DNA of 63,652 nucleotides from an uncultured Nocardioidaceae bacterium (GTDB lineage: Bacteria; Actinomycetota; Actinomycetes; Propionibacteriales; Nocardioidaceae). The translations under genes and the position numbers were made by a program. The number at the start of each line of letters is the position of its first letter. Position 1 is the stretch's first letter. This document shows positions 1-8,195 of the stretch, piece after piece. The stretch is from NCBI GenBank assembly GCA_902805845.1, contig CADCUI010000087.1:1-63652 (forward strand), in the 5' to 3' direction. The notes below the pieces were generated by a model. It saw nothing but the letters and a program-made list of their open reading frames with translations, searched no databases and had not been told where the DNA came from.

Positions 1-86
1 TCGGGCGTCACCGGCAAGTGCTCGGAGAGGCCGACGGTGTCCCCGGCACCGGTCAGCGCGCAGGTGATCATGACGGTGCGGTTCAT
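1..86 (-). CDS. beta-keto acid cleavage enzyme (BKACE/DUF849), 5' part only
   Basis: Only the first 28 codons are inside the window. They read MNRTVMITCALTGAGDTVG followed by SEHLPVTP, which is the typical N-terminal strand of the BKACE (3-keto-5-aminohexanoate cleavage enzyme, DUF849) family, zinc enzymes that cleave a beta-keto acid with acetyl-CoA into acetoacetate and a CoA ester. The ATG overlaps the TGA of the upstream serine hydrolase gene (ATGA) and has a GGAGGAG ribosome binding site, so it is the last visible gene of the peptide-importer operon. The substrate cannot be told from this fragment. The family call rests on 28 residues but the motif is distinctive. Confidence 0.8.
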   Translation of the reverse strand, partial: MNRTVMITCALTGAGDTVGLSEHLPVTP

Positions 87-1294
87 GGTGCGGGCTCCTC
101 CCTCGTCTGGGGCGTGGTCTGGGGCGTGGTCTGGGGCGTGGCCTGGGGCGTCGTCGATGGCTGCGGAGTCGCTGCGTCGAGCAGCGCGTGCAGGCCCAGG
201 TAGCTGAGGTCGCGCGCCTGGCGGTCGACGAGGACCTCGTCGTAGGGCCACAGCGACGTCTTGACGACGACCGCGCCGGAGCGCCGGTCGACCGCCGCGA
301 ACTGACCGCGACTGCCGTCGGCGGTCACCCGGCGACCCGCGTCGTCCATCGGCCACCAGTGGTAGCCGAAGCCGGCGTGGGTGGTGATGCTGCTCGGCAG
401 CCGCCCGACCTCCAGGAAGGGGTACGTCGGCCGCGCAGCGGCATCCACCCACGCCCGGTCCAGCAGCGGGTCGCCGCGGTCGGTCACCCCGGCCACGGCC
501 AGCAGCGCGACCTTCGCCCAGTCGCGTGACGCTGCGGCCAACCCGCCACCGGCGAGGGCCACCCCGGCTCCGTCCACGGCCACCGCCGCGTCGCGGGTGC
601 ACCCCAGGTCGAGCCAGAGCCGGCCGAGGTCCTCCGTGTACGACAGCCCGGTGGCGGCCTCGCGCACCCAGTCCAGCACCTGGGAGTCGGCGGTGCAGTA
701 GCTGAACCGGGTCCCGGGCGGAGCTCCGGGCCGGACCTCCCGGAGCAGCCTGCGGGAGTCGCCGCCGTCGGCGAAGCGGCCCAGGAGCCGGGATGCGAGG
801 CACCGCGGGTCGCGGTAGTCCTCGTCCCAGGTGACGCCGGTCGTCATCGTCAGGACGTCGACGACACGTGTGCCGTCGTATCCGGACCCGCGCAGGTCGG
901 GCACGTGGTCGGTCACCGTGTCGGTCAGCCTCAGCGCGCCGGCCCGGACGGCACGCCCGACGAGGTGCGCGAGCACGGACTTCGTCATCGAGGCGCCGAG
1001 GAACAGCGTCCCGGGCCCGAGCCCGTCGGCGTACCACTCGTGCACGACTCGGCCGTCCTGCAGCACCAGGAGGGAGGTCGACGACGTCTCCGCGACCCAC
1101 TCCCCCAGGCCCCGCGACCGGCCGGCACCGACGACCTCCACGGTGAGGTCGCGAGAGGACGTCGGGAGGGGTCGCCCGGCGGAGGCGGACACCGATTCGT
1201 GCTGCTGTCCCGGCTCGCGCTGGGGGTCGGTGAAGGTGAGACCGGAGAGCGCGGCTGGCCGGGACCCCACGGCGGTGGAGACCACCGGTGTCAA
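83..1294 (-). CDS. NylB-like serine hydrolase (beta-lactamase fold)
   Basis: A 403-residue protein of the beta-lactamase/6-aminohexanoate-dimer hydrolase group (pfam00144 type). Ser102-Met-Thr-Lys105 is the SxxK nucleophile/base pair; further on come the segments TMTTGVTWDEDYRDP and FSYCTADSQVLDW, where NylB-type enzymes keep their substrate-binding and catalytic tyrosines. No signal peptide is seen, so it probably acts in the cytosol on small amides or esters taken up by the importer encoded just upstream. The start is taken as TTG at 1294, which overlaps the TGA of the ATPase gene and has GAGGG in front; GTG at 1285 is the alternative. A reading frame continues far upstream of this point but is the shadow of the ATPase gene. 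The C-terminus is a Thr-Pro-Gln repeat tail. Confidence 0.85.
   Translation of the reverse strand: MTPVVSTAVGSRPAALSGLTFTDPQREPGQQHESVSASAGRPLPTSSRDLTVEVVGAGRSRGLGEWVAETSSTSLLVLQDGRVVHEWYADGLGPGTLFLGASMTKSVLAHLVGRAVRAGALRLTDTVTDHVPDLRGSGYDGTRVVDVLTMTTGVTWDEDYRDPRCLASRLLGRFADGGDSRRLLREVRPGAPPGTRFSYCTADSQVLDWVREAATGLSYTEDLGRLWLDLGCTRDAAVAVDGAGVALAGGGLAAASRDWAKVALLAVAGVTDRGDPLLDRAWVDAAARPTYPFLEVGRLPSSITTHAGFGYHWWPMDDAGRRVTADGSRGQFAAVDRRSGAVVVKTSLWPYDEVLVDRQARDLSYLGLHALLDAATPQPSTTPQATPQTTPQTTPQTREEPAP
111..146. repeat. 12-bp tandem repeat, three units
   Basis: Three consecutive copies of GGCGTGGTCTGG (third copy with one change) at 111, 123 and 135. On the minus strand they encode the repeated Thr-Pro-Gln-Thr tail of the serine hydrolase. 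The copy number could vary between strains by slippage. Confidence 0.85.
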
Positions 1295-3096
1295 CCGACC
1301 CTCGGGCTGTCCGAGAGCAGCTTGCGGGTGTACTCCTCCCGCGGGGTGTCCATCACCGTCACCACCGAGCCCGCCTCGACGACCCGACCCGCCTGGAGGA
1401 TCTCCACCCGCGCCGAGATCGAGCGGACCAGCGCGAGGTTGTGGGTGACGAACAGCATGCTGATCCCGCGCTCCTTCCGCAGGCCCTCGAGCAGCGCGAC
1501 GATCGAGCCCTGCACGGACACGTCGAGCGCCGAGGTGATCTCGTCGCAGACCATGACGTCCGGCTCGGCGGCCAGCGCCCGGGCGATCGCGACGCGCTGC
1601 CGCTCCCCGCCGGAGAGCCTGCTGGCCTGGTAGTGCAGCATCCCGGACCCGAGGGCCACCTGCTCCATCAGCTGGAGCACCCGGTCCGTGGCCTGCTTGC
1701 CCTTGGCGATCCCGAACAGCTCCATCGGGCGCCGGATGATCTGCTCGATGGTGAGGCGCGGGTTCAGCGACAGGTACGGGTTCTGGAAGATGTACTGGAT
1801 CCGCCTGCGGTCCTCGGCGCTGCGGCTGCGGGCGCTCCTGGCCAGCTCGCGGCCCTCGAACCTGACGGCGCCGGTCCACTCCTTGTGCAGGCCGCCCACG
1901 GACCGCGAGATCGTGGTCTTGCCGCTCCCGGACTCCCCGACCAGCGCCACCACCTCGCCCTTCGCCAGGTCGAAGGTGACGTCGTGGACGATCTGCTTGC
2001 GGCCGTAGAACACGTTGAGCCCCTCGACGGAGAGGATCACGTCGCGCTTCCGGTTGGGGTCGGCGTCCGGCACCGTGCCGCGGTTGATGTCCCACATCCC
2101 GATCTCACCGACCCGGATGCAGCGGGCCTCGTGGTCCGGCGCGACGCTGATCAGCGGAGGCACCTGCTGCTTGCACGCGTCGACGACGTACGTGCACCGG
2201 TCGCTGAAGCGGCAGCCGTCCGGCCGCGCGCCGGGCGCCGGCGTCCGGCCGGGGATGCCCTTGAGGGCACGGGCCTGGCTCAGGTGCGGGATCGAGTCGA
2301 GCAGCGCGCGCGTGTAGGGGTGGGACGGGTTGGCGAAGACCGCGTCCTTGGGGCCGAGCTCTGCGATCTGGCCGGCGTACATCACCGCGACGCGGTCGGC
2401 GATGTTGGCGACCACGGCGAGGTCGTGGGTGACGTAGAGGGCGCAGACGCCGTGGCTGCGGCACAGCTGCGCCATGGTGTCCAGCACCATCTTCTGGGTC
2501 GTCACGTCCAGGCCGGTGGTCGGCTCGTCGAGCACGAGCACCTTGGGCTTGGGCAGGAACGCCATCGCCAGCGCGACCCGTTGCACCTGGCCACCGGAGA
2601 GCTGGTGGGCGTACCGCCTGAGGAACTCGTCGTCGTTGGGGAGCCCGACCTCGGCCAGGCCGTCGCGTGCGGCCTGCAGCCGCGACTCGGCGGTGCCGAC
2701 GCCGCGGAGCTGGTGCAGCTCGACGAGCTGCTTGCCGATGCGGATGCTCGGGTTGAGCGCCGACGCGGGGTCCTGCGGGACGTAGGCGATCTCCTCGCCG
2801 CGCAGCTGTCGGACCTCCTTCCACGGGAGCTGCAGCACGTCGCGGCCCTCGAGCAGGACCTTGCCGGAGGAGATCAGCGCGCCGGCCCGTGAGTAGGCGA
2901 GCAGCGAGGTGCCGACGGTGGTCTTGCCCGAGCCCGACTCGCCGACCAGGCCGACGACCTCACCGGGGCGCAGCACCAGGTCGATGTCGTCGACGACGTC
3001 GACGGGTCGCCCGGTCAGGGTGACGCCGAGGTCCTCGACGACGAGACCACCGGCGGGCGTCGTGGTCTGCGGGACGTCCCGCGTGGGAGCGGTCAT
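1291..3096 (-). CDS. peptide ABC transporter, fused double ATP-binding protein (DppD-DppF type)
   Basis: A 601-residue protein holding two complete ABC ATPase domains. The first has Walker A GESGSGKTT at 52-60, signature LSGGQ at 166-170 and Walker B ending in Asp190; it is followed by the oligopeptide/dipeptide C-terminal cysteine region (Cys295, 301, 308, 326). The second has GESGSGKTT at 387-395 and an LSGGE signature. One chain therefore supplies both NBDs that drive the two permeases encoded upstream. It begins 3 nt after the permease stop and its TGA overlaps the start of the hydrolase gene, so the whole set is one operon. Fusion of the D and F subunits is common in actinobacteria. The substrate is unknown; peptide or amide compounds are the natural guess. 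Confidence 0.95.
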   Translation of the reverse strand: MTAPTRDVPQTTTPAGGLVVEDLGVTLTGRPVDVVDDIDLVLRPGEVVGLVGESGSGKTTVGTSLLAYSRAGALISSGKVLLEGRDVLQLPWKEVRQLRGEEIAYVPQDPASALNPSIRIGKQLVELHQLRGVGTAESRLQAARDGLAEVGLPNDDEFLRRYAHQLSGGQVQRVALAMAFLPKPKVLVLDEPTTGLDVTTQKMVLDTMAQLCRSHGVCALYVTHDLAVVANIADRVAVMYAGQIAELGPKDAVFANPSHPYTRALLDSIPHLSQARALKGIPGRTPAPGARPDGCRFSDRCTYVVDACKQQVPPLISVAPDHEARCIRVGEIGMWDINRGTVPDADPNRKRDVILSVEGLNVFYGRKQIVHDVTFDLAKGEVVALVGESGSGKTTISRSVGGLHKEWTGAVRFEGRELARSARSRSAEDRRRIQYIFQNPYLSLNPRLTIEQIIRRPMELFGIAKGKQATDRVLQLMEQVALGSGMLHYQASRLSGGERQRVAIARALAAEPDVMVCDEITSALDVSVQGSIVALLEGLRKERGISMLFVTHNLALVRSISARVEILQAGRVVEAGSVVTVMDTPREEYTRKLLSDSPRVG

Positions 3097-3099
3097 CAG

Positions 3100-3942
3100 C
3101 TAATCCCCCCTCTGGCTGAGCTGCGCCAGCCCGTCGGCCATGAGGTTCGTCGCGATGGTGAAGATCGCGATCATGAGCACCGGCGCCAGCACGGCCCAGG
3201 GTTGGGTCTGGAGGCCGAGCCGGTTCTCGTTCATCATCTGGCCCCAGTTGGCCGCGCCGGGATCGGCCGCGAACCCGAGGAAGCCCAGGGCGGCGACCAC
3301 GCCGATCGAGTAGGTGAGCCGCAGGCCGGCCTCGGCCAGCAGCGGCCCGATCATGTTCGGCAGGACCTCCGCCACGATCACACGGGACCGCTTCTCGCCC
3401 AGCGCCTCGGCGGCGACGACGAAGTCCCGCGACACGATCCCGAGCGCCACCCCACGCGACACACGAGCGACGCGCGGAGCGTGCGAGACGCCGACGAGCA
3501 CGATGATGACCCACGCGGCCGGGTTCTGCAGTGCCGTCAGCACGACGAGGGCCAGCAGGATCTGCGGGAAGGCGAGCAGGACGTCGTTGAGCCGCATGAG
3601 GACCTCGTCCCACCAGCCCCCGGCGTAGGCGGCGACGACCCCGATGAGGATCCCGAGGACCATGCCGAGCAGGGTCGCGAGCACCGAGATGAGCAGCACC
3701 CCCTGACCGCCGTGCATCAGCCGGCTGAGGACGTCCTGTCCCAGGTAGTCGGTGCCGAACAGGCCGCCCTTCGAGTACGGCGGCCCTGCGGTCTCCTCCT
3801 CGCCGTACGGCGCGACGAGGGGTGCGAGGACGGCGAACGCGATCACCAGCAGCGTGACGGTGAAGCCGAAGACGAAGCGCTTCTGCTTCATCGCCCGACC
3901 GAGGAAGGACGGGGTGCTCGGAAGGCTCGCGGTCGTGCTCAT
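3100..3942 (-). CDS. peptide ABC transporter permease (DppC type)
   Basis: A 280-residue inner-membrane permease. The N-terminal cytoplasmic segment with one membrane span (RFVFGFTVTLLVIAFAVLAP) is followed by a periplasmic stretch containing GTDYLGQDVLSRLMHGG, a hallmark of OppC/DppC proteins, then five further spans and the cytoplasmic EAA loop around EALGEKRSRVIVAEVLPN that docks on the ATPase. The start codon overlaps the stop of the upstream permease by 4 nt. It forms the transmembrane channel together with the DppB-type protein. Confidence 0.95.
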   Translation of the reverse strand: MSTTASLPSTPSFLGRAMKQKRFVFGFTVTLLVIAFAVLAPLVAPYGEEETAGPPYSKGGLFGTDYLGQDVLSRLMHGGQGVLLISVLATLLGMVLGILIGVVAAYAGGWWDEVLMRLNDVLLAFPQILLALVVLTALQNPAAWVIIVLVGVSHAPRVARVSRGVALGIVSRDFVVAAEALGEKRSRVIVAEVLPNMIGPLLAEAGLRLTYSIGVVAALGFLGFAADPGAANWGQMMNENRLGLQTQPWAVLAPVLMIAIFTIATNLMADGLAQLSQRGD

Positions 3943-4973
3943 GACGAGATCGCCGTCCTCGCTCGGGGGGTCAGCAGGATCGAGAGGACGTCGGCCACCA
4001 GGTTCACCACGATGTAGACCCCGGCGATGATCATGCTGAGCGCCTGCACCATCGGGACGTCGTGGTTGCGGACGGAGTCGACGAGCTGCCGGCCGACCCC
4101 GGGGTAGGAGAACAGCGTCTCGACGAGGACCACGCCGCCGGCCAGCCAGGCGAGCTGCAGTGCGATGACCTGGATGCCGGGCACGATCGCGTTGAGCAGG
4201 GCGTGCTTGCGCATGACCACCGGCTCGGGGATGCCCTTGAGCCGGGCGAGCTCGACGTAGTCGCTGTCGAGCACCTCGAGCAGCGTCGCGCGGACGATGC
4301 GGGACACGTACGGCGTCACAGCCACGACCAAGGTCGCCACCGGCAGCACCATGCCCTCGGGGGTGTCCCAGGGTCGCGCGGTCGGGGAGGCGATCGTGAC
4401 GGCGGGGAAGATGTTGAACACCGAGGTCGAGAACAGTGCGACGAGCAGGATGCCGGTGACGAACTCGGGCACGCCGGCCAGCGCGAGGAGGATCGTCTGG
4501 ATGACGGTGTCGGGCCGCCGGCGCCGGAAGTGCGCCGAGATCATCGCGATGCCGAAGGCGAGCGGGATCATCACCGCAGCCGCGAGCAGCACCAGCACGA
4601 GCGTGTTGACCACGGTGTCGGAGACCTGCTGCCAGACCGGCTGCTGGTTCGCCAGCGAGGTGCCGAAGTCACCGGTGACCAGCCCGCCCAGCCAGTCGAC
4701 GTAGCGCGTCACGATCGAGTCGCCGACGCCGAGCTGGGCCTCGAGCTGCTCGCGGCGGCCGACGTTGGTGTCGTAGTCGCGGCCGAGGATCGCCCGGACC
4801 GGGTCGCCGAGAGCAGCGGTCGCGAGGAAGACGAGGACCGAGACCAGCCACAGCGTCAGGACCGCCAGGCCCAGCCGCCGCGCGAGCCAGGCCGCCCAGG
4901 CAGCCCCGCCGGAACGACCTCGTGGAGGTGCGACCTCCGCGAGCGGATCGGGGAGGGTCGCTACCTGGGTCAT
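3939..4973 (-). CDS. peptide ABC transporter permease (DppB type)
   Basis: A 344-residue permease of the OppB/DppB family. The first span (LGLAVLTLWLVSVLVFLATA) is followed by the long periplasmic region with the pattern GDPVRAILGRD, then five more spans and the EAA loop ELARLKGIPEPVVMRKHALLN. It starts 1 nt after the stop of the binding-protein gene and shares a 4-nt overlap with the next permease, which fits a single transcript. Confidence 0.95.
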   Translation of the reverse strand: MTQVATLPDPLAEVAPPRGRSGGAAWAAWLARRLGLAVLTLWLVSVLVFLATAALGDPVRAILGRDYDTNVGRREQLEAQLGVGDSIVTRYVDWLGGLVTGDFGTSLANQQPVWQQVSDTVVNTLVLVLLAAAVMIPLAFGIAMISAHFRRRRPDTVIQTILLALAGVPEFVTGILLVALFSTSVFNIFPAVTIASPTARPWDTPEGMVLPVATLVVAVTPYVSRIVRATLLEVLDSDYVELARLKGIPEPVVMRKHALLNAIVPGIQVIALQLAWLAGGVVLVETLFSYPGVGRQLVDSVRNHDVPMVQALSMIIAGVYIVVNLVADVLSILLTPRARTAISS

Positions 4974-4974
4974 C

Positions 4975-6573
4975 TCAGACCGAGACCTTGTGGAACTTGT
5001 ACTGGCCCAGCGGGAGGTACTTGTGTGGCTCCAGGCCCTGCACGTTGGACGCGTAGGCGTCGACCTGCTGCCGGAAGCCCCAGATGATCAGCCCACCTTC
5101 CTCGTACTCGATCTCCTGCGCCTGGTGGACCAGGTCGCCACGCTTGGCCTCGTCGACCTCGCGCGCCGCCGCACTGACGAGCTCGCGATGCTGCTCGTTG
5201 TCCCAGTGGGTCTCGTTGTAGGTGCCGCCCTGCTCCGGTGGGAACGTGCCGACGACCGCCTGCGGGATGTAGTTGCGGGTGTTCCAGAAGTCCTGGGCGA
5301 ACGTGTACGACAGGTAGTCGTCGTCGTAGAACGGCGTCTTCTTGGTGACCTTCACGTCGACGCCGGCCTGCTTGGCCTGCTCCGCGAAGAGGTTCGCGGC
5401 CGGGACGGCCACCGAGCCGATGTCGTCGCCGGTGAAGAGCTCGACCTGCAGGCCCTCCGCCCCGGCCGAGGCGAGCAGGGACTTCGCCTGCTCGATGTCC
5501 TGCTCGCGCTGCGGCAGGTCGCTGGCATAGTGCACGTCGAGCGGTGCGTAGAGGTCGTTGCCCAGCGAGCCGTAGCCGCTCAGCGTCTGGTCGATCATGG
5601 CCTGGCGGTCGACGATGAGCCGGAACGCCTGGCGCACCTTGACGTCGTTGAACGGCGCCTGATCCACGCGCATGGTGAACGGTGTCCACTGGCCGCCCTC
5701 GGCGATCAGCACGCCGCCACCGGCACCCTTGATGGTGTCGACCAGGTTGTAGGGCAGGTTGTCCAGGGTCTGGATCTGACCGGCCTGCAGGGCGTTGACC
5801 TTCGCGTTGTCGTCGGCGAAGTCCTGGATCTGCAGCTCGTCGACGAAGGCCGGGTCGCCCCAGTAGTCGCCGTACTTCGTGAAGGTGCTGGTCTTGCCGA
5901 CGTCGAACGACTTGTAGGCGAACGCGCCGGTGCCCACCGGGTTCTTCGGGTCGAACTTGCCGTCGGGGATGATGCCCAGCGTGTACTCCGCCAGCAGCGA
6001 GTCGAGGATCGCGTAGGGGGTGTTGAGCACCAGCTCGAGCGTGGCGTCGTCGACGACCTTGCTGGACTCGAAGTCGATGATCTGGGACAGCTGGCCGCCC
6101 GCGGACAGCGGTGCCTTCGGGTCGGCGACGCGCTGGATGCTGAGCCAGGCGTCGTTGGCCGTGACCGTCTTTCCGTTGTGGAAGGTGACGCCCTGGCGCA
6201 TCTTGACGGTCCAGGTCTTCGCGTCCTTGGACGGTTCCACGGACTCCGCGAGCGCCGGCTCCAGCTCGAAGTCGTTGTTCCAGAACAGCAGCGGCTCGTA
6301 CAGGTTGCACACGCGCGCGATGTCGGCCGCCTGAACCGGCTGGTGCGGGTCGAGGGTGTCCTTCGCGCCGCCGCCGGTGGCACCGTGGATCAGGATGCCG
6401 CCGGAGTTCTGCGAGCCGCCGCCGTTTCCGCCGCCCCCACCGCCCCCACCGCCATCGTCGCCGCCGCAGCCCGCGAGGAAGCTGCTGCCGGCGACGGCGG
6501 CAGCACCGAGGCCGGAGTAACGGAGCAGCTGGCGGCGGGACAGCTGCCAGTTGGCGTTCCGAGGCTGGTTCAC
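4975..6573 (-). CDS. peptide ABC transporter substrate-binding lipoprotein
   Basis: A 532-residue family-5 extracellular solute-binding protein. The N-terminus carries SRRQLLRYSGLGAAAVAGSS, a Tat-like twin-arginine signal, ending in the lipobox LAGC with Cys36 as the probable lipidation site, then a Gly/Asp-rich linker typical of surface-anchored actinobacterial binding proteins. The mature part shows the family signature around AKTWTVKMRQGVTFHNGKTV. The GTG start is supported by GAGGAG 8 nt upstream. It is the first gene of the operon and probably binds the substrate at the outer face of the membrane. The class recognises peptides, but also nickel, opines and other amides, so specificity is open. 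Confidence 0.95.
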   Translation of the reverse strand: MNQPRNANWQLSRRQLLRYSGLGAAAVAGSSFLAGCGGDDGGGGGGGGGNGGGSQNSGGILIHGATGGGAKDTLDPHQPVQAADIARVCNLYEPLLFWNNDFELEPALAESVEPSKDAKTWTVKMRQGVTFHNGKTVTANDAWLSIQRVADPKAPLSAGGQLSQIIDFESSKVVDDATLELVLNTPYAILDSLLAEYTLGIIPDGKFDPKNPVGTGAFAYKSFDVGKTSTFTKYGDYWGDPAFVDELQIQDFADDNAKVNALQAGQIQTLDNLPYNLVDTIKGAGGGVLIAEGGQWTPFTMRVDQAPFNDVKVRQAFRLIVDRQAMIDQTLSGYGSLGNDLYAPLDVHYASDLPQREQDIEQAKSLLASAGAEGLQVELFTGDDIGSVAVPAANLFAEQAKQAGVDVKVTKKTPFYDDDYLSYTFAQDFWNTRNYIPQAVVGTFPPEQGGTYNETHWDNEQHRELVSAAAREVDEAKRGDLVHQAQEIEYEEGGLIIWGFRQQVDAYASNVQGLEPHKYLPLGQYKFHKVSV

Positions 6574-6589
6574 GAGGTGGCTCCTCTAT

Positions 6590-6608
6590 TTGCGCTGTGT
6601 TGCGCTGT
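6590..6608 (-). promoter_or_regulatory. direct repeat in leader of the importer operon
   Basis: The 9-mer TTGCGCTGT (plus strand) occurs twice, at 6590 and 6600, exactly one helical turn apart, between the predicted promoter and the start of the binding-protein gene. Spacing and place would suit an operator, but no regulator gene lies next to it. Confidence 0.3.
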
Positions 6609-6633
6609 CTCGAGCGACGACAAGTTTCCTGGG

Positions 6634-6662
6634 AACATAGATTGGGTACGGCGGGGGGTCAA
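6634..6662 (-). promoter_or_regulatory. sigma70-like promoter of the importer operon
   Basis: On the minus strand TTGACC (6662-6657) and TATGTT (6639-6634) are separated by exactly 17 nt, close to the consensus for the housekeeping sigma factor. The predicted transcript start would lie about 55 nt before the GTG of the binding-protein gene. Confidence 0.6.
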
Positions 6663-6808
6663 TGACCCACGCGGGTGCAGAGTGCTTCGCATGACGCAAC
6701 CCAGCGCGAATCACGCAACGTCGTGACGGAACCGTTACGTGCGCGTCCGGGTCCTGGACAGCCGTGAAACGCGCTCGTCACCTCAGGGGGGTCCACGACG
6801 GGGCCGGC

Positions 6809-7540
6809 TCAGCCGCCGAGCAGTCCACCGAGCCCGCCGCTGCTGCTGCCGGATCCCTGCTGCTGAGCACCGCCAGGGGTGACGGACTCGCTCGGCTGCA
6901 CGAGCACGTAGCCCTGCCCCCCGAACGCCATCTGGAGCAGCTCACCGGTGCCGCCGCGGACCAGTGACTTGAGCCCTCCGGTGTCCACGCGGACGTCCAT
7001 GGAGACGCCGGCCGTCCACATCACCACGGCCTGGGCGTCGGCGAAGGTGGGGGCGCTGGCCACGTCCAGAGCCACCGGGTCGCCCTTGGTGGTGATGGCG
7101 ACGTAGCCGGTGCCACGGAGCGAGACGTTGTAGAGCCCTCCGGTCATCGCGGCTCCGCGTGCCTGGATGCGGTGGATGTCCCAGTCGATCGAGGAGGAGA
7201 ACGCGAGGATGTTGTTGCCGTTGACCGAGATCGCGTCGTTCTCCAGGTACATCACCTGGATCTCGGAAGCGACGTCGGCGACGAAGAGCTCCCCCTGCCC
7301 GGTGCACTGCATCATGTCGACGCCCTCACCGGTGACCGCCTGCTTGAGGAACTTGCCGATGCCGCCGGAGCCCTTGTTCTCGAACCGCACGTCGCCCTGG
7401 TAGGCGACCATGGATCCGGTCTTCGCCTGGACGGGGCCGTAGCCCATCTGGATCTTGAGCATCTTCTTGTTCTGCAGCGAGAACGGGTCCTGTGCCGCGT
7501 TCTCCTTGTAGTCGCTGAACAACGATCCGTGAATGGGCAT
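6809..7540 (-). CDS. AIM24 family protein
   Basis: A 243-residue protein of the AIM24/TIGR00266-like family, whose members form a beta-rich double-psi type fold of unknown function. Visible family features are repeated amphipathic strands with motifs such as GSMVAYQGDVRF, GQGELFVAD and MFVA-like turns, and the C-terminal Gly/Ser/Gln-rich tail ending GGLGGLLGG. The start ATG at 7540 has GGAGA upstream; the longer reading frame reaching 7765 has no support. It is transcribed towards the importer operon, but that operon has its own promoter. A cytosolic location is likely because no signal or membrane segment is seen. Confidence 0.85.
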   Translation of the reverse strand: MPIHGSLFSDYKENAAQDPFSLQNKKMLKIQMGYGPVQAKTGSMVAYQGDVRFENKGSGGIGKFLKQAVTGEGVDMMQCTGQGELFVADVASEIQVMYLENDAISVNGNNILAFSSSIDWDIHRIQARGAAMTGGLYNVSLRGTGYVAITTKGDPVALDVASAPTFADAQAVVMWTAGVSMDVRVDTGGLKSLVRGGTGELLQMAFGGQGYVLVQPSESVTPGGAQQQGSGSSSGGLGGLLGG

Positions 7541-7668
7541 CGGCCATCTCCTGTCGGTGCACGGGTAAGCGGTTGCCACCCTAGAGCCGACCACGGGCGG
7601 TGGAAATGACGTCGGTGGACCATTGCGCACCGCGCCGTTAGCGTGTCTCGTGTCGACGGAGGTGCAGC

Positions 7669-8148
7669 ATGGGATTCCTGGACAAGGCAAAGGCCGCAGC
7701 GAACGACCTGGCGTCCAAGGCCGACACGGCGCTGTCGAGCTCAGGGCTCGGCGGCCCCGGCGCATCCACCGGAGCTCAGCCGGAACGATGCTTCAGGGAC
7801 CTCGGGGTGCTGGCCTACCTCGAGGCCTCAGGACGTCCCTTCCCCCAGGGCGAGCGGGAGCGGCTCCTCGCCGCACTGCGCGAGGCCGAGAGCCGCGGGG
7901 CCATTCCCAGCTTCGACCTCCGGACCGCGGCCCCGGCTCACGGCAGCGTCCCACCCCCACCGGGCTCCACCGGCGGTGCACCACCGCCTCCCCCTGGCGG
8001 CAGTGCCCCCACCATGCCGGTCCCGGACTCGCCGGTCAGTGCGACCCCTCCTCCCCCGGCACCGACAGAGCCCACGCCGTCGAGTCCCCCGCCGCCGCCG
8101 CCACCGCCCTCGTGGGCCTCATCGTCGGAGGGTGACAACAACCGCTGA
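7669..8148 (+). CDS. proline-rich hypothetical protein
   Basis: A 159-residue protein I do not recognise. Residues 1-80 are helical (MGFLDKAKAAANDLASKADT at the start, then a segment ERCFRDLGVLAYLEASGRP and an ERLLAALREAESRG helix resembling short actinobacterial helical domains). Residues 85-150 are mostly proline runs, so probably disordered. GGAGG sits 8 nt before the ATG. It is divergent from the AIM24 gene, with a shared intergenic region of 128 nt. No membrane segment is visible. Confidence 0.7.
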   Translation: MGFLDKAKAAANDLASKADTALSSSGLGGPGASTGAQPERCFRDLGVLAYLEASGRPFPQGERERLLAALREAESRGAIPSFDLRTAAPAHGSVPPPPGSTGGAPPPPPGGSAPTMPVPDSPVSATPPPPAPTEPTPSSPPPPPPPPSWASSSEGDNNR

Positions 8149-8195
8149 CTGCCCTCTGAGGTCGCCTGAGGGCCGCTGAAGCCCGATTGACGTCC

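Noticed and set aside
111-146. Regulatory or CRISPR-like repeat at the left edge
   Set aside because: It is coding repeat for the Thr-Pro-Gln tail of the hydrolase.
1295-2095. Serine hydrolase as a 670-residue fusion
   Set aside because: The extra N-terminal part is the ATPase gene read in another frame; the hydrolase starts at the ATPase stop.
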